DNA from: an uncultured Bacilli bacterium
Lineage (GTDB): Bacteria > Bacillota_I > Bacilli_A > RF39 > UBA660
NCBI GenBank assembly: GCA_934122395.1
Contig: CAKOWQ010000001.1
Span: 434,001-498,000, forward strand
Reading direction: 5' to 3'
Length of the DNA stretch: 64,000 nt
Shown here in pieces: positions 40,367 through 49,478 of the stretch (within the stretch, counting starts at the first letter, position 1; each line of letters starts with the position of its first letter). The notes beneath the pieces are model-generated. The model ran no database searches and was not told the DNA's origin. It was given only the letters and a program-made list of their open reading frames with translations. The translations under genes and the position numbers were made by a program.

Positions 40367-41765
40367 TTTCAAATTCTCCTTTCAGGTGAGATGCATTTAT
40401 ATATAATAATGTATGTAGAATAATAATAACAATCATAACAGAAGCATTAAAATATGTGTGTCCTGCTAAAACAGATATTACATAAGTCATAAAACATCCA
40501 AGCATTGTCATCCAATAACTAATATCTGTTTTTTTCAAATTTTTTAATCCCTTTATAATGCCATAAATAAATATTGCAAAGAATGGACCTATAAATAATA
40601 ATAAACCTAAAATACCAAAATTATAAAACAAAGCTATTATTTCCATTTCCAGTGTAAGCATACCTATATTAGTTAGATAACCATTACCAAATAGTTTTAA
40701 TAAAATATTGTCTTGTAAATTGTATAAATAATGGTGATATATTAACTGCTGTTTTCTTTGATCAGTACTAGATAATTTATTATTCCTACTATAATTATCT
40801 AGCTTTAAGATGGCTTCTTTTTCTTCTTTTGTCATCATATCAGAAGATATTTCACCATTTTCTATTTGCTCTTTTAATTTAACTAAGTCATAAGCCATAT
40901 AAATAGTCTCATCACTACTACCATCAGGCACTTTACCATCTATACTTTCAAGATGTTTTCTTCTTTCTAAAGTATTAGAACCAAATACTGTTATTCCTGA
41001 TATCAATGTAGCAAATATTAATATTCCTATTATAAACATTTTTTTATTCATTTTTTTAGAATTAACTATTAAACTTATTAGCCAAATTCCAAAGTAACTT
41101 CCAAGTGATATTAAAGAACCAAACATTCCTGTTCTAGTACCTATTAGGAAAACCAAATAAAATACAATTGCTGTAATTAAAATAAATTTCCAAATAAGTT
41201 TGTCTCTATTTCTAAATAAATATGGAAGAATTATAAATAACGATCCAATTAAAATAGAACCAACAGCTCCACCTGTATTAAACCATCCACGATAACCATA
41301 CCCTTCTATATAAGTTAAAAAAGACGTCTTGGTTATAATTGCAAGATAAATACTTGTTATGTACACTATTACATAAATCAAGAAATATTTTTTTAAGTTA
41401 GAAGTATCTATTTTTTTAAACACATATATAAATAAATATAGTGTAAATATTAAATAAGTATAATTGGCAACATAACTTGCTTCATAACTTATTCCGCCAT
41501 ATGAATAATCGGTTATTAGATTTCTATACAAAAGAAGATGTATCACCATATATGTTAAATATATAGCTCCACCAATAGTTAATACTTTTCTTGCCGACTT
41601 ATCAGTAATGTAAATATATGTTAGTAAAGCGCAAGGAATAATTGGTCTTAATATTAATGATATTGAATAATTATCAAGTTTACAAAGTGAACTACACAAA
41701 TCCAAAACTGGACTAATAAAAATAAAAAGATAAAGAAAATTTTCTTTAGTACATAAACGTTTCAT
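40338..41765 (-). CDS. Wzy-like polysaccharide polymerase (O-antigen ligase/polymerase family)
   Basis: 475 residues with about 10-12 membrane helices and one large outside loop (about residues 260-345, from TLERRKHLESIDGK to KLSSTDQRKQQ) before the last four helices. That is the usual topology of Wzy polymerases and WaaL ligases. The Arg-containing loop FLIGTRTGMFGSLISL fits too. The overlap with the following glycosyltransferase gene is about 29 bp. Polymerase rather than ligase is inferred from the cluster. Confidence 0.82.
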   Translation of the reverse strand: MKRLCTKENFLYLFIFISPVLDLCSSLCKLDNYSISLILRPIIPCALLTYIYITDKSARKVLTIGGAIYLTYMVIHLLLYRNLITDYSYGGISYEASYVANYTYLIFTLYLFIYVFKKIDTSNLKKYFLIYVIVYITSIYLAIITKTSFLTYIEGYGYRGWFNTGGAVGSILIGSLFIILPYLFRNRDKLIWKFILITAIVFYLVFLIGTRTGMFGSLISLGSYFGIWLISLIVNSKKMNKKMFIIGILIFATLISGITVFGSNTLERRKHLESIDGKVPDGSSDETIYMAYDLVKLKEQIENGEISSDMMTKEEKEAILKLDNYSRNNKLSSTDQRKQQLIYHHYLYNLQDNILLKLFGNGYLTNIGMLTLEMEIIALFYNFGILGLLLFIGPFFAIFIYGIIKGLKNLKKTDISYWMTMLGCFMTYVISVLAGHTYFNASVMIVIIILHTLLYINASHLKGEFESEKSTVCDY

Positions 41766-41773
41766 ACTAATTC

Positions 41774-42721
41774 CTATCTAAATAAAATTGTATTCATATT
41801 ATAAAATGCGTAATTTAACATTTTAAAATATCTGTTTTTTAGACCTTTCTTTAGATATTGATTTTTCTTCCAATTAGGATATTTTTTATTTAAGAATATC
41901 CATCCTTCATTTAAAACTTCTTTTCTAGTTTTTTTATCCTTTATCTTGCATGCTCTTTTATATGAACTTCCCAATATGTAACGGGTAAACAAGTATTCTA
42001 ATTCTTCTTTGTAACAATCATATATCTTTTTCTTTTTGTAATAATTTTCTACTTGAGTTAAAATTTCGTACATTTCTCTTACACGTTTAGTTTGGTGATT
42101 TGCAAGTGAAGTTGATCTTTGAATATAGTGATAAAAATTTTTGTGAATAAATTCTATTTTAGTTACATAAGGAACATATTGATATGTAAATAAGACATCT
42201 TCATATTTTAGGCCTACAGCAAACTGAGGATTTATTTTGCTAATCCATTCTCTTTTATAAATTTTATTACATGCCATTACCCTTACATTAATTAGCATAT
42301 CTTTGCCTTTAGAGTATTCCTTACCATAGTCAACTCTATTTTTATTTGGGTATTCCCATATAAAATCACATTCAACGATTTCGCTATTTGTATTTTTAGC
42401 TTTGTCATACATTTCTTCAAACATTTCTTTATCAACATAGTCATCAGAATCAACAAAACCTATATACTCACCGGTTGCTTTCTTCAATCCAACGTTTCTA
42501 GCATTTCCAAGTCCACCATTTTTTTCTAGTGCAACTACTTCTATTTTATCTTTATACTTTTTTTGATATTCTTTTAATTTAGTTAAAGTATCATCAGTAC
42601 TTCCATCATCTATTAAAATTATTTCTATTTCATTTAATGTTTGATTAACTAGTGAATTAACAGAACGTTCAATGTAAGAACTAGAGTTGTAGCACGGAAC
42701 GATTACACTTACTTTTTTCAT
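41774..42721 (-). CDS. GT2 family glycosyltransferase
   Basis: 315 residues. VSVIVPCYNSSSYIERSVNS, IILIDDGSTDDTLTKL and GFVDSDDYVDKEMFEEMYD are the expected GT-A motifs. A C-terminal basic region (NKKYPNWKKNQYLKKGLKN) probably contacts the membrane. It is closely similar in layout to the next gene upstream, consistent with duplication. Co-transcribed with its neighbours, 13 bp gap. Confidence 0.93.
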   Translation of the reverse strand: MKKVSVIVPCYNSSSYIERSVNSLVNQTLNEIEIILIDDGSTDDTLTKLKEYQKKYKDKIEVVALEKNGGLGNARNVGLKKATGEYIGFVDSDDYVDKEMFEEMYDKAKNTNSEIVECDFIWEYPNKNRVDYGKEYSKGKDMLINVRVMACNKIYKREWISKINPQFAVGLKYEDVLFTYQYVPYVTKIEFIHKNFYHYIQRSTSLANHQTKRVREMYEILTQVENYYKKKKIYDCYKEELEYLFTRYILGSSYKRACKIKDKKTRKEVLNEGWIFLNKKYPNWKKNQYLKKGLKNRYFKMLNYAFYNMNTILFR

Positions 42722-42734
42722 TTTTAACTTCCTC

Positions 42735-43670
42735 TCACATAGATATTTTTAGTTTTAATATTACTTTTTTTAATTTTCTTTTCAAAGTATCATCCAGTAA
42801 ATATTTGGTTACTTTTCTTCTTTTCAATTCTCTTTTAAACTCTTTATAATCATTACCCGTTAAAGTATTTAATTGTAAAATAGCACTGTTAGCTAAAAAC
42901 GCATAAAAATACTTTTTGCATTCCTTATTAACTTTTGTATCGTTATCCATAATATTTTTTAAGTTATCAAAGTGATATAATATGTCATACGCATTTTTTC
43001 TTATTTTTTCTTTAGAATTACCTCTAGTAATACTGCTTGTCGTTTGAACATAGCAATATAAATTACCTTTTATGGAAATCATATTCTTGGCTTTTACAAT
43101 AACTAAAGGGGTTAGTCCAAAATCTTCATGATTATGCCCTTTAGCATAGCTAAATTTGTTTGATAAAAAATACTTTTTACTATATATATAACCTACTGGG
43201 GTATCAAAAGTCGCCTTATTTTCAACAAACAATTTAAATACTTTCTCACCATTACTATTATTTTTTACTTCTGGTTTTGCCATATATGATAATACATTTT
43301 TTTCTTCGTCTACTACTTCTATTCCAAAACTAATAACATCTAAATTTTGATTTTTATCTATTTCTCTATCAATTATTTCAAAAAAGTTTGGTTTTACGTA
43401 GTCATCTGAGTCAACAAAAGTTAAATATTCTCCACTAGCTTTTTTAATTAATTCATTTCTAGTTTCAGCTATTCCTTTGTTCTCTTGTTTGTAGTATTTA
43501 ATTTTGCTTTTATATTTATCTAATACTTCATCCAAGTTATCTTTTGAACCATCATTAAGAACAATCACTTCATAATTAGCCTTTTGATTTAAAATTGAAT
43601 CCAAGCATCTTTCAATTGTAGAGGAAGCTTGATATGCCGGTATTAGAATACTATAACGAATTTTATCCAT
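42735..43670 (-). CDS. GT2 family glycosyltransferase
   Basis: 311 residues. YSILIPAYQASSTIERCLDS, VIVLNDGSKDNLDEVL and FVDSDDYVKPNFFEI give a GT-A fold enzyme. After the catalytic part a histidine-containing acceptor-side segment (YAKGHNHEDFGLTPL) is seen, as is common in capsule and teichoic acid glycosyltransferases. Four bases separate it from the first gene of the operon. Confidence 0.93.
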   Translation of the reverse strand: MDKIRYSILIPAYQASSTIERCLDSILNQKANYEVIVLNDGSKDNLDEVLDKYKSKIKYYKQENKGIAETRNELIKKASGEYLTFVDSDDYVKPNFFEIIDREIDKNQNLDVISFGIEVVDEEKNVLSYMAKPEVKNNSNGEKVFKLFVENKATFDTPVGYIYSKKYFLSNKFSYAKGHNHEDFGLTPLVIVKAKNMISIKGNLYCYVQTTSSITRGNSKEKIRKNAYDILYHFDNLKNIMDNDTKVNKECKKYFYAFLANSAILQLNTLTGNDYKEFKRELKRRKVTKYLLDDTLKRKLKKVILKLKISM

Positions 43671-43674
43671 ATAA

Positions 43675-44772
43675 CTACTTCCCTTCTATTAATGATATTA
43701 AATCTTTTTCTAACTTTTTTTGATACTTAGAATAATTAAACTTTTCTTTTATAAAATTTTCACCATGAACAAAGTGTTCCAATTCATTTTTTATTTCAAT
43801 TACATCCTTATCTACAATTTTTCCATAATCAGATAGTTTAATATACGGGTCCGATATATCTATTGTTGATAAAAATGGTTTTTTTAGGATCATAGACTCA
43901 ACGCATACAACTGGAAAGCCTTCATAGTCGGATGTTAACACTATCAGATTTGAAGCCTTAATATATGGATAAGGATTCTTTTTCCTACCTAAAAATATAA
44001 CGTTTTGGGAAATATCTAATTCTTTTACTTTATTCTCATATTCATTTTTAGAAGGCCCGTCACCTATTATCCATAGTATTGCATCATTTTTTTCTAAGAA
44101 TAATTTAAAACTTTCAAATAATCTGGTTAGTCGTTTGGATTCTTCTTCTAGTCTTCCTACAAAAGTAAATATCGGTGTACCTTCTTTTACCAAATTATCT
44201 TTTTTTATCGACTCATTACTTTTTTCAATTATTTTGTTATCATCCAAGATATTATTTAAAACTACGGAATTAACTTTTACATTAGGTAGCACTTTAAAGA
44301 AATCATTTTTAGCTTCGTTTGATACAAATACTAAATTTTCGAACTTTTCCACTTTACGTTCTTCAAAAAATTTTTTCATTTTATCCGTATTTTTATGGTA
44401 TACATAATAATAATTACTGTGTATCCACAAAGCATTATGTCCTGATGCATAACGGCTTAAAATTGTTCCTGGTATAGAATAAGTGGCAAAACACCCTGCA
44501 AAATCATATTTATTATGATTTTTAATTATCCATTTTATTAATTTTAATCTATTTCTTATTTTTCTAATAATGGCATTCTTATTATCACTAATTCTATATT
44601 CTTCTATTGTTACTTCTTTTGGAATTTCGTCTAAGAAAATACCTTCTTTTTTTTCTAACAATAAAGTTACATCATATTTACTATAATCTAATATTTTAAG
44701 CATATTAACAAGCGCACTTTCAATTCCACCTATATCCAAACTATAAGCTGTAAACAATATCTTTTTCTTCAT
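43675..44772 (-). CDS. GT4 family glycosyltransferase, first gene of the polysaccharide operon
   Basis: 365 residues. KKILFTAYSLDIGGIESALV at the N-terminus, then FTFVGRLEEESKRLTRLFES, LWIIGDGPSKNEYENKV and YEGFPVVCVESMILKKPF with the E-x7-E motif. It is very like the GT4 gene at 39269-40366 in organisation. It is preceded by an extended -10 promoter at 44810-44838. Confidence 0.92.
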   Translation of the reverse strand: MKKKILFTAYSLDIGGIESALVNMLKILDYSKYDVTLLLEKKEGIFLDEIPKEVTIEEYRISDNKNAIIRKIRNRLKLIKWIIKNHNKYDFAGCFATYSIPGTILSRYASGHNALWIHSNYYYVYHKNTDKMKKFFEERKVEKFENLVFVSNEAKNDFFKVLPNVKVNSVVLNNILDDNKIIEKSNESIKKDNLVKEGTPIFTFVGRLEEESKRLTRLFESFKLFLEKNDAILWIIGDGPSKNEYENKVKELDISQNVIFLGRKKNPYPYIKASNLIVLTSDYEGFPVVCVESMILKKPFLSTIDISDPYIKLSDYGKIVDKDVIEIKNELEHFVHGENFIKEKFNYSKYQKKLEKDLISLIEGK

Positions 44773-44809
44773 TATACAGTACCTCTTTCAATACTAATTT
44801 CTTATAATT

Positions 44810-44838
44810 ATTATAGCATGTATACTTACTAATGTAAA
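44810..44838 (-). promoter_or_regulatory. Strong promoter of the polysaccharide operon
   Basis: Minus strand TTTACA (44833-44838), 17-bp spacer, TATAAT (44810-44815) with an upstream TGC giving an extended -10 element. Confidence 0.75.
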
Positions 44839-44850
44839 TTAAAGTGTAAA

Positions 44851-44879
44851 TTAAAAAGAAGCCAATTATTTAGCTTCTT
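44851..44879 (-). terminator. Terminator of rny
   Basis: Minus strand AAGAAGC / GCTTCTT stem with a 10-nt loop and five Ts; overlaps the stop codon. Confidence 0.7.
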
Positions 44880-46416
44880 CTTGCGCTCTAGTTTCTCTTA
44901 CAACTGTTACTTTAATAGTACCAGGATATTGCATAGTTGATTCTATTTTTTCTTTTATTTCTCTTGCTACCTTATGAGCACCTAAATCATCTATTTCTTC
45001 TGGTTTTACTATTACTCTTAATTCACGACCTGCTTGTACGGCAAATGTTTTTTCGATTCCGTCTATTTCGTTAGCAACATTTTCTAATTGTTCCAAGCGT
45101 TTAATATAGTTTTCTAGTGAATCATTTCTAGCACCAGGACGTGATGCTGATAAAGCATCTGCTATTGCTACTATTACTGAAATAATAGATGTTGCTTCTG
45201 TATCACTGTGGTGAGATGCAATAGCATTAATAACTGTATCATTCTCATTATATTTTTTTGCTAAGTCAACACCAATTTCAACATGGCTTCCTTCGATCTC
45301 ATGATCAACCGCTTTACCAATGTCATGTAGTAATCCTGCTCTTTTAGCAAGTGCTACGTTTTCTCCTAATTCACCAGCAATTAATCCTGATAAATGGGCT
45401 ACTTGTTTAGAATGTTCTAAAGCATTTTGACCATAGCTTGTTCTGAAATATAATCTACCAATTATTTCAATAAGAGCTGGATCTACTTTAGTAATACCTA
45501 ACTCAAATAAAGCATCATTACCATATTCAATTATCTTTGCTTTCATTTCTTTACTTACTTTATCATACAATTCTTCAATTCTTGTAGGATGAATTCTTCC
45601 ATCTTTAATCAAAGTTTCTAGTGTTACTCTAGCCATTTCTCTACGAAGTGGATCAAAGCTTGATAACACTACTGCTTCCGGAGTATCATCAATTATTAAA
45701 TCTACTCCTGTTATGGCTTCGATAGTTCTAATATTACGTCCTTCTCTACCAATAATTCTACCTTTCATTTCATCGTTAGGTAGTGCTACTACTGTAACTG
45801 TTTGTTCATTAGCAAGATCTGATGCATATCTTTGCATAGATAATACTATCAAATCTTTTGCTTTCTTATCAGCAACTATTTTTGCTTCATTTTCTTGTTC
45901 TTTGATATAAGCTGCTATTTCATTTGACATTTGTTCTTCAACTTTTTTCATCATTAAGTCATGAGCTTTATCTTTACTAAGCCCTGAAATTTTACTTAAT
46001 AAATCTAGTTGTTCTTGTTTTAAGTCTTCCACTTTTGCACGTTCGTTTTGGATCTCTGTTTGTTTTGCTAACAAATTATTTTCTCTTTCATCTAAAGCAA
46101 TATCTCTTTTTTGATATAATTCTTCTCTCTTATCCATATTGTTTTCACGTTGAATAAGGCGATCCTCAGAAAGTTTTAATTCATTTTTTCTCTCTTTTAT
46201 TTCTTTATCTGTTTCTATTTTTAACTTATGCATTTCTTCTTTTGCTTCTAATAAAGAATCTCTTTTTGCTTTTTCAGCATCTTTTTTAGCTTTTTCAATT
46301 ATTTCTTCTGCTTTTTTACTAGAGTTTTTTTCCTTCATATTATTTATTAAAAAACTTCCAGCAATTCCCGTTGATAATCCAATTACGACTAGCAAAATGG
46401 AGAATATTATATCCAT
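44866..46416 (-). CDS. rny: Ribonuclease Y
   Basis: 516 residues, standard size. One N-terminal membrane helix (3-23), a long charged coiled coil (about 28-160), and a KH domain with GRIIGREGRNIRTIEAITGV. The HD domain has ALEHSKQVAHLSG, LLHDIGKAVDHE and ASHHSDTEA. It is the membrane-bound endonuclease that starts mRNA decay. RNase J, its degradosome partner in Bacillus, is also in this window. Next to recA and pgsA as in Bacillus. Confidence 0.97.
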   Translation of the reverse strand: MDIIFSILLVVIGLSTGIAGSFLINNMKEKNSSKKAEEIIEKAKKDAEKAKRDSLLEAKEEMHKLKIETDKEIKERKNELKLSEDRLIQRENNMDKREELYQKRDIALDERENNLLAKQTEIQNERAKVEDLKQEQLDLLSKISGLSKDKAHDLMMKKVEEQMSNEIAAYIKEQENEAKIVADKKAKDLIVLSMQRYASDLANEQTVTVVALPNDEMKGRIIGREGRNIRTIEAITGVDLIIDDTPEAVVLSSFDPLRREMARVTLETLIKDGRIHPTRIEELYDKVSKEMKAKIIEYGNDALFELGITKVDPALIEIIGRLYFRTSYGQNALEHSKQVAHLSGLIAGELGENVALAKRAGLLHDIGKAVDHEIEGSHVEIGVDLAKKYNENDTVINAIASHHSDTEATSIISVIVAIADALSASRPGARNDSLENYIKRLEQLENVANEIDGIEKTFAVQAGRELRVIVKPEEIDDLGAHKVAREIKEKIESTMQYPGTIKVTVVRETRAQEEAK

Positions 46417-46507
46417 ATTTCTTCCTCCATTTCTATATATGTTAAATTTATATTATACGTTTAACATCTAATTCTATTGTAATTTTTATTCAATAATAAG
46501 TCAAGAA

Positions 46508-46535
46508 AAAGAAAAAGAGTATTATTTACTCTTTT
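46508..46535 (-). terminator. Terminator of recA
   Basis: Minus strand AAAAGAGTA / TACTCTTTT stem with a 5-nt loop and a Ts tail. Confidence 0.8.
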
Positions 46536-47532
46536 TTAAAGATACTCCATAATAATCTCTTATCTTTGTTTCTATTTCATTACACAAATCTTTCTTTTCT
46601 TTTAATAAAAGTTTAACATTTTCTTTACCTTGTCCTAGTTTTTCACCGTTATAAGAGAACCAAGCACCACTTTTTTCAATAATGTTAGCATTAACTCCTA
46701 GGTCAACTATTTCACCTTCATGGCTTACTCCTTCACCATACATAATATCTACAACAGCTGTTTTAAATGGAGGAGCAACTTTATTTTTAACAACTTTAAC
46801 TGTTGTTTTATTTCCTATTACACTATCCCCTACTTTTAATTGTTCACTACGTCTTACATCAAGTCTTATTGATGAATAGAATTTCAATGCTCTACCACCA
46901 GTTGTAGTTTCAGGGTTTCCGAACATAACTCCTACTTTTTCACGTAATTGATTTATAAAAATTGCTATTGTATTAGTTTTATTAATTGTACCTGAAAGTT
47001 TTCTCAATGCTTGTGACATTAATCTTGCTTGAAGCCCTACATGTGAGTCACCCATTTCACCATCAATTTCTGCTTGTGGTACTAGTGCTGCTACTGAGTC
47101 AATTACAATTATACTAACTGCTTCACTTCTAACTAGTGCTTCACATATTTCTAATGCTTGCTCACCTGTATCTGGTTGCGATAATAACAGCTCATTTATA
47201 TCTACTCCTAAATTTTTAGCATAGTTAGGATCAAGTGCATGCTCTGCATCAATAAATGCTGCACGTCCTCCTAATTTTTGGGCCTCTGCAATTGCATGAA
47301 GAGCAAAAGTCGTTTTACCACTTGACTCAGGACCATATATTTCTATAATTCTTCCTTTAGGATATCCACCTATTCCTAATGCTATATCAAGAGATAACGA
47401 ACCACTAGGACATACATCAATTTCCATATGTTTACTATCTCCTAGTTTCATTATTGAACCTTTACCAAATTGTTTTTCAATGTCACTTAAAACTTGTTCC
47501 AATGTTTTGTCTTTATCTGCCATTTTACTCAT
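46522..47532 (-). CDS. recA: Recombinase RecA
   Basis: 336 residues. Walker A is GPESSGKTTFALH, Walker B IIVIDSVAALVP, loop L1 GDSHVGLQARLMSQALRKL, and L2 NQLREKVGVMFGNPETTTGG. It catalyses strand exchange and activates LexA cleavage. The C-terminal acidic tail is almost absent, so the protein is about 10-15 residues shorter than Bacillus RecA. The ATG is preceded by GGAGGT. A palindrome upstream of its promoter may be a LexA site. Confidence 0.98.
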   Translation of the reverse strand: MSKMADKDKTLEQVLSDIEKQFGKGSIMKLGDSKHMEIDVCPSGSLSLDIALGIGGYPKGRIIEIYGPESSGKTTFALHAIAEAQKLGGRAAFIDAEHALDPNYAKNLGVDINELLLSQPDTGEQALEICEALVRSEAVSIIVIDSVAALVPQAEIDGEMGDSHVGLQARLMSQALRKLSGTINKTNTIAIFINQLREKVGVMFGNPETTTGGRALKFYSSIRLDVRRSEQLKVGDSVIGNKTTVKVVKNKVAPPFKTAVVDIMYGEGVSHEGEIVDLGVNANIIEKSGAWFSYNGEKLGQGKENVKLLLKEKKDLCNEIETKIRDYYGVSLKKSK

Positions 47533-47565
47533 TTATATTACCTCCATAATCTTTACTACATTTTT

Positions 47566-47594
47566 ATCATACACTATTTTTTTGGCAATTGCAA
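47566..47594 (-). promoter_or_regulatory. Promoter of recA
   Basis: Minus strand TTGCAA (47589-47594), 17-bp spacer, TATGAT (47566-47571), 33 bp upstream of the start codon. Confidence 0.65.
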
Positions 47595-47602
47595 GAGTTT
47601 TT

Positions 47603-47616
47603 CAAACAAATGTTTG
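47603..47616. promoter_or_regulatory. Palindrome upstream of recA, possible LexA box
   Basis: CAAACAAATGTTTG has perfect 6-bp arms. The Bacillus LexA (DinR) box is CGAAC-N4-GTTCG; here both CG steps read CA/TG, giving CAAAC-N4-GTTTG. It sits 8 bp upstream of the -35 box of recA. LexA binding is inferred. Confidence 0.4.
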
Positions 47617-47647
47617 TTTTTTGATTTTATCCTTGTTTTATAAACAT

Positions 47648-47678
47648 AAAAAAAAGATTTTCAATTAAGAAAATCTTA
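47648..47678 (-). terminator. Terminator of pgsA
   Basis: Minus strand AAGATTTTC / GAAAATCTT stem with a 6-nt loop and eight Ts. Confidence 0.85.
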
Positions 47679-48281
47679 TTTTTCACTATCTTTTTTGTCG
47701 AAAATCAACTTTTTATTCATATTGTAATATTCAATCATCGAAATAATAGACATAATAGTTGCAAAATATAATAGGAAATCACTTACTCTTATATTTATTA
47801 ATTCAAAAGGTAAATTATAAAAGAATGTCAAAGCAACTCCAACCATAAGTGCAGCTGTTTTTAATTTACCGGATTTGATAGCTGCTACTACTTTACCACG
47901 ACTTGCAGCTTCCATTTTTATTGCATTAACAATTATATCTCTTAATACAATAACAACTGGAATAATAGCATTTATAAATCCAGTAGATGCTAAAATAATC
48001 AAAACAGAATTAACTAATATTTTATCAGCTATAGCATCTAACATTTTTCCAGTATTAGTTATAAGTCCATATTTTCTTGCTATATAACCGTCTAAGAAAT
48101 CAGTAATACTTGCAATAATAAATAGTCCTCCTGCTATTAAATATCTAGAATCAACTAAAATATCGCCAATATAAAATTGTGGAAAATTAACATTAACTGC
48201 ATAAAATGGAAATAACATTATAATTATTACTAATATAGACATTACTATTCTTGATACAGTTAATTTAGTAGGTAAATTCAT
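47676..48281 (-). CDS. pgsA: CDP-diacylglycerol-glycerol-3-phosphate 3-phosphatidyltransferase
   Basis: 201 residues with about five membrane helices. The CDP-alcohol phosphotransferase signature D-G-x2-A-R-x8-G-x3-D-x3-D is present in DFLDGYIARKYGLITNTGKM and LDAIADK. It makes phosphatidylglycerophosphate, the committed step to phosphatidylglycerol. It overlaps the rodZ-like gene by 17 bp. The rodZ-pgsA-recA-rny order follows Bacillus, with cinA missing between pgsA and recA. Confidence 0.95.
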   Translation of the reverse strand: MNLPTKLTVSRIVMSILVIIIMLFPFYAVNVNFPQFYIGDILVDSRYLIAGGLFIIASITDFLDGYIARKYGLITNTGKMLDAIADKILVNSVLIILASTGFINAIIPVVIVLRDIIVNAIKMEAASRGKVVAAIKSGKLKTAALMVGVALTFFYNLPFELINIRVSDFLLYFATIMSIISMIEYYNMNKKLIFDKKDSEK

Positions 48282-48753
48282 AATTCATTTCTCCTTTTAA
48301 CTCTTGATTAATGACTGGGGCCTTGGGTTTTAATAATTGCATAAGTATCACTAGTAATATAATTACAATTAATACTGCTCCTGCAAAAATTAGTATTCCT
48401 TTTATATTTGCTTTTTTCTTTCTTATTTTTGTATATGGTGAATGCATTTGTTTTGGAACTTGTTCGTTTGCTTTTTTTTCAGCTTCCAAAATATCCTTTA
48501 ACGATATCTTAGATGTATGTTCAAACATAAAATCATTAAATTCATCTGCTACTTTTTCAGGATCAAGTCCTAAATATTTAGCATAAGTCTTGATTTTATT
48601 TTTAAGTCCTAATACATCTTTAAAAGCTCTAATATTTCCAACTTCTATGTTTTCTAAATCATCAATAGAAATATCTAAATCTTCGCTTGCTTCTTCAAGA
48701 CCTACTCCATTAGATTCTCTATGTTCTTTTAAATATTCTCCTAATTCTTTCAA
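48265..48753 (-). CDS. rodZ: RodZ-like HTH membrane protein
   Basis: 162 residues starting at a TTG (48751-48753) with GAGGTG in front. The N-terminal helix-turn-helix (residues 1-70, LGEYLKEHRESNGVGLEEAS, then YAKYLGLDPEKVADEF) is of the HTH_25 type in RodZ/YmfM. A basic stretch precedes one membrane helix (about 118-140), and only about 20 residues follow outside, so the periplasmic-type domain of longer RodZ is absent. RodZ links MreB filaments to the wall elongation machinery. Placement before pgsA agrees. Confidence 0.85.
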   Translation of the reverse strand: MKELGEYLKEHRESNGVGLEEASEDLDISIDDLENIEVGNIRAFKDVLGLKNKIKTYAKYLGLDPEKVADEFNDFMFEHTSKISLKDILEAEKKANEQVPKQMHSPYTKIRKKKANIKGILIFAGAVLIVIILLVILMQLLKPKAPVINQELKGEMNYEFTY

Positions 48754-48770
48754 GATAACACCTCTTCAAT

Positions 48771-48789
48771 AGAAAAAAAATAATACTTT
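48771..48789 (-). terminator. Terminator of rnpB (3' P1 strand plus T run)
   Basis: Past the 3' arm of P1 (AAAGTATT) the minus strand continues into ATTTTTTTT, so the closing helix of RNase P RNA doubles as the base of the termination signal. Confidence 0.5.
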
Positions 48790-49125
48790 ATAAGCCATGT
48801 TCTGTTCCTATTACTAGGCGACAAACATTTATCTACCACTGTGTGGTCCTTAACTCCGTTTGGTTCCTTTGTTAAAGCTCCCCTACCAATTTTGGGTTTC
48901 TCGCTCGTGGGGGTTACCGCGTTCCACTTCATCTATTTCTAGAATCATCGTCTCTATGGCCCTTTACAACTACTTTAATCATATCAATGACTTAGATTAT
49001 TTCGTCTCCGTTAGTATAAACTACCTAAGGTTATTTTTTCCCTTAGCGCGATCACTAAGAACATCTCAGTTCTTGCGAGCATGGACTTTCCTCTATATAA
49101 AATATACAGCGTTTGTCAAAGTATT
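48782..49125 (-). ncRNA. rnpB: RNase P RNA, type B
   Basis: 344 nt on the minus strand. Conserved pieces in order are AGGAAAGTCCATGCTCGC near the 5' end (P3/P4 region), then GTGGAACGCGGTAACCCCCA followed by CGAGCGAGAAACCCAAA, then GGTAGGGGAGC, and CATGGCTTATAAAG at the 3' end. The two ends pair perfectly over 8 bp (AATACTTT with AAAGTATT) as P1. It is the catalytic RNA of tRNA 5' maturation. It lies right after gpsB, as in Bacillus; the first two nucleotides fall within the gpsB stop codon. Confidence 0.96.
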
Positions 49126-49453
49126 ATTCTTCATCTTTTCCATATACAATTTTTTCAAGTTGTGATAGTCTACGCATTACATCAACATTAGTAACTTCTT
49201 TGTTATCACCACTTTTAGCAATTTCAATACTCATTTTTAAATTACGAATTTCTTGTTTTAGATTCATAATTTCTTCTAGTAATTCTTCTTTTTCTTTTTC
49301 ACTATCTTTTAATAATGATAAGAATTGTTCATAATCACCAATAATAACATCTAGAAATTGATCTACTTCTTTTAATCGATACCCTCTAGTATCAATTTTA
49401 AATTCTTTTTCTAGTATATCTTGCGGTGTTAAAGTTACTTTATTTTGATACAT
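49124..49453 (-). CDS. gpsB: Cell division regulator GpsB (DivIVA paralogue)
   Basis: 109 residues. The N-terminal DivIVA/GpsB lipid- and PBP-binding domain reads VTLTPQDILEKEFKIDTRGY, then LKEVDQFLDVIIGDYEQFLS. A short coiled coil and a C-terminal NVDVMRRLSQLEKIVYGKD match the trimerising end that separates GpsB from DivIVA. GpsB steers class A PBPs between septum and side wall; a class A PBP gene lies 2 kb away. Its promoter carries a palindrome. Confidence 0.94.
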   Translation of the reverse strand: MYQNKVTLTPQDILEKEFKIDTRGYRLKEVDQFLDVIIGDYEQFLSLLKDSEKEKEELLEEIMNLKQEIRNLKMSIEIAKSGDNKEVTNVDVMRRLSQLEKIVYGKDEE

Positions 49454-49478
49454 ATTATCACCAATCCCTTATGCTTAT

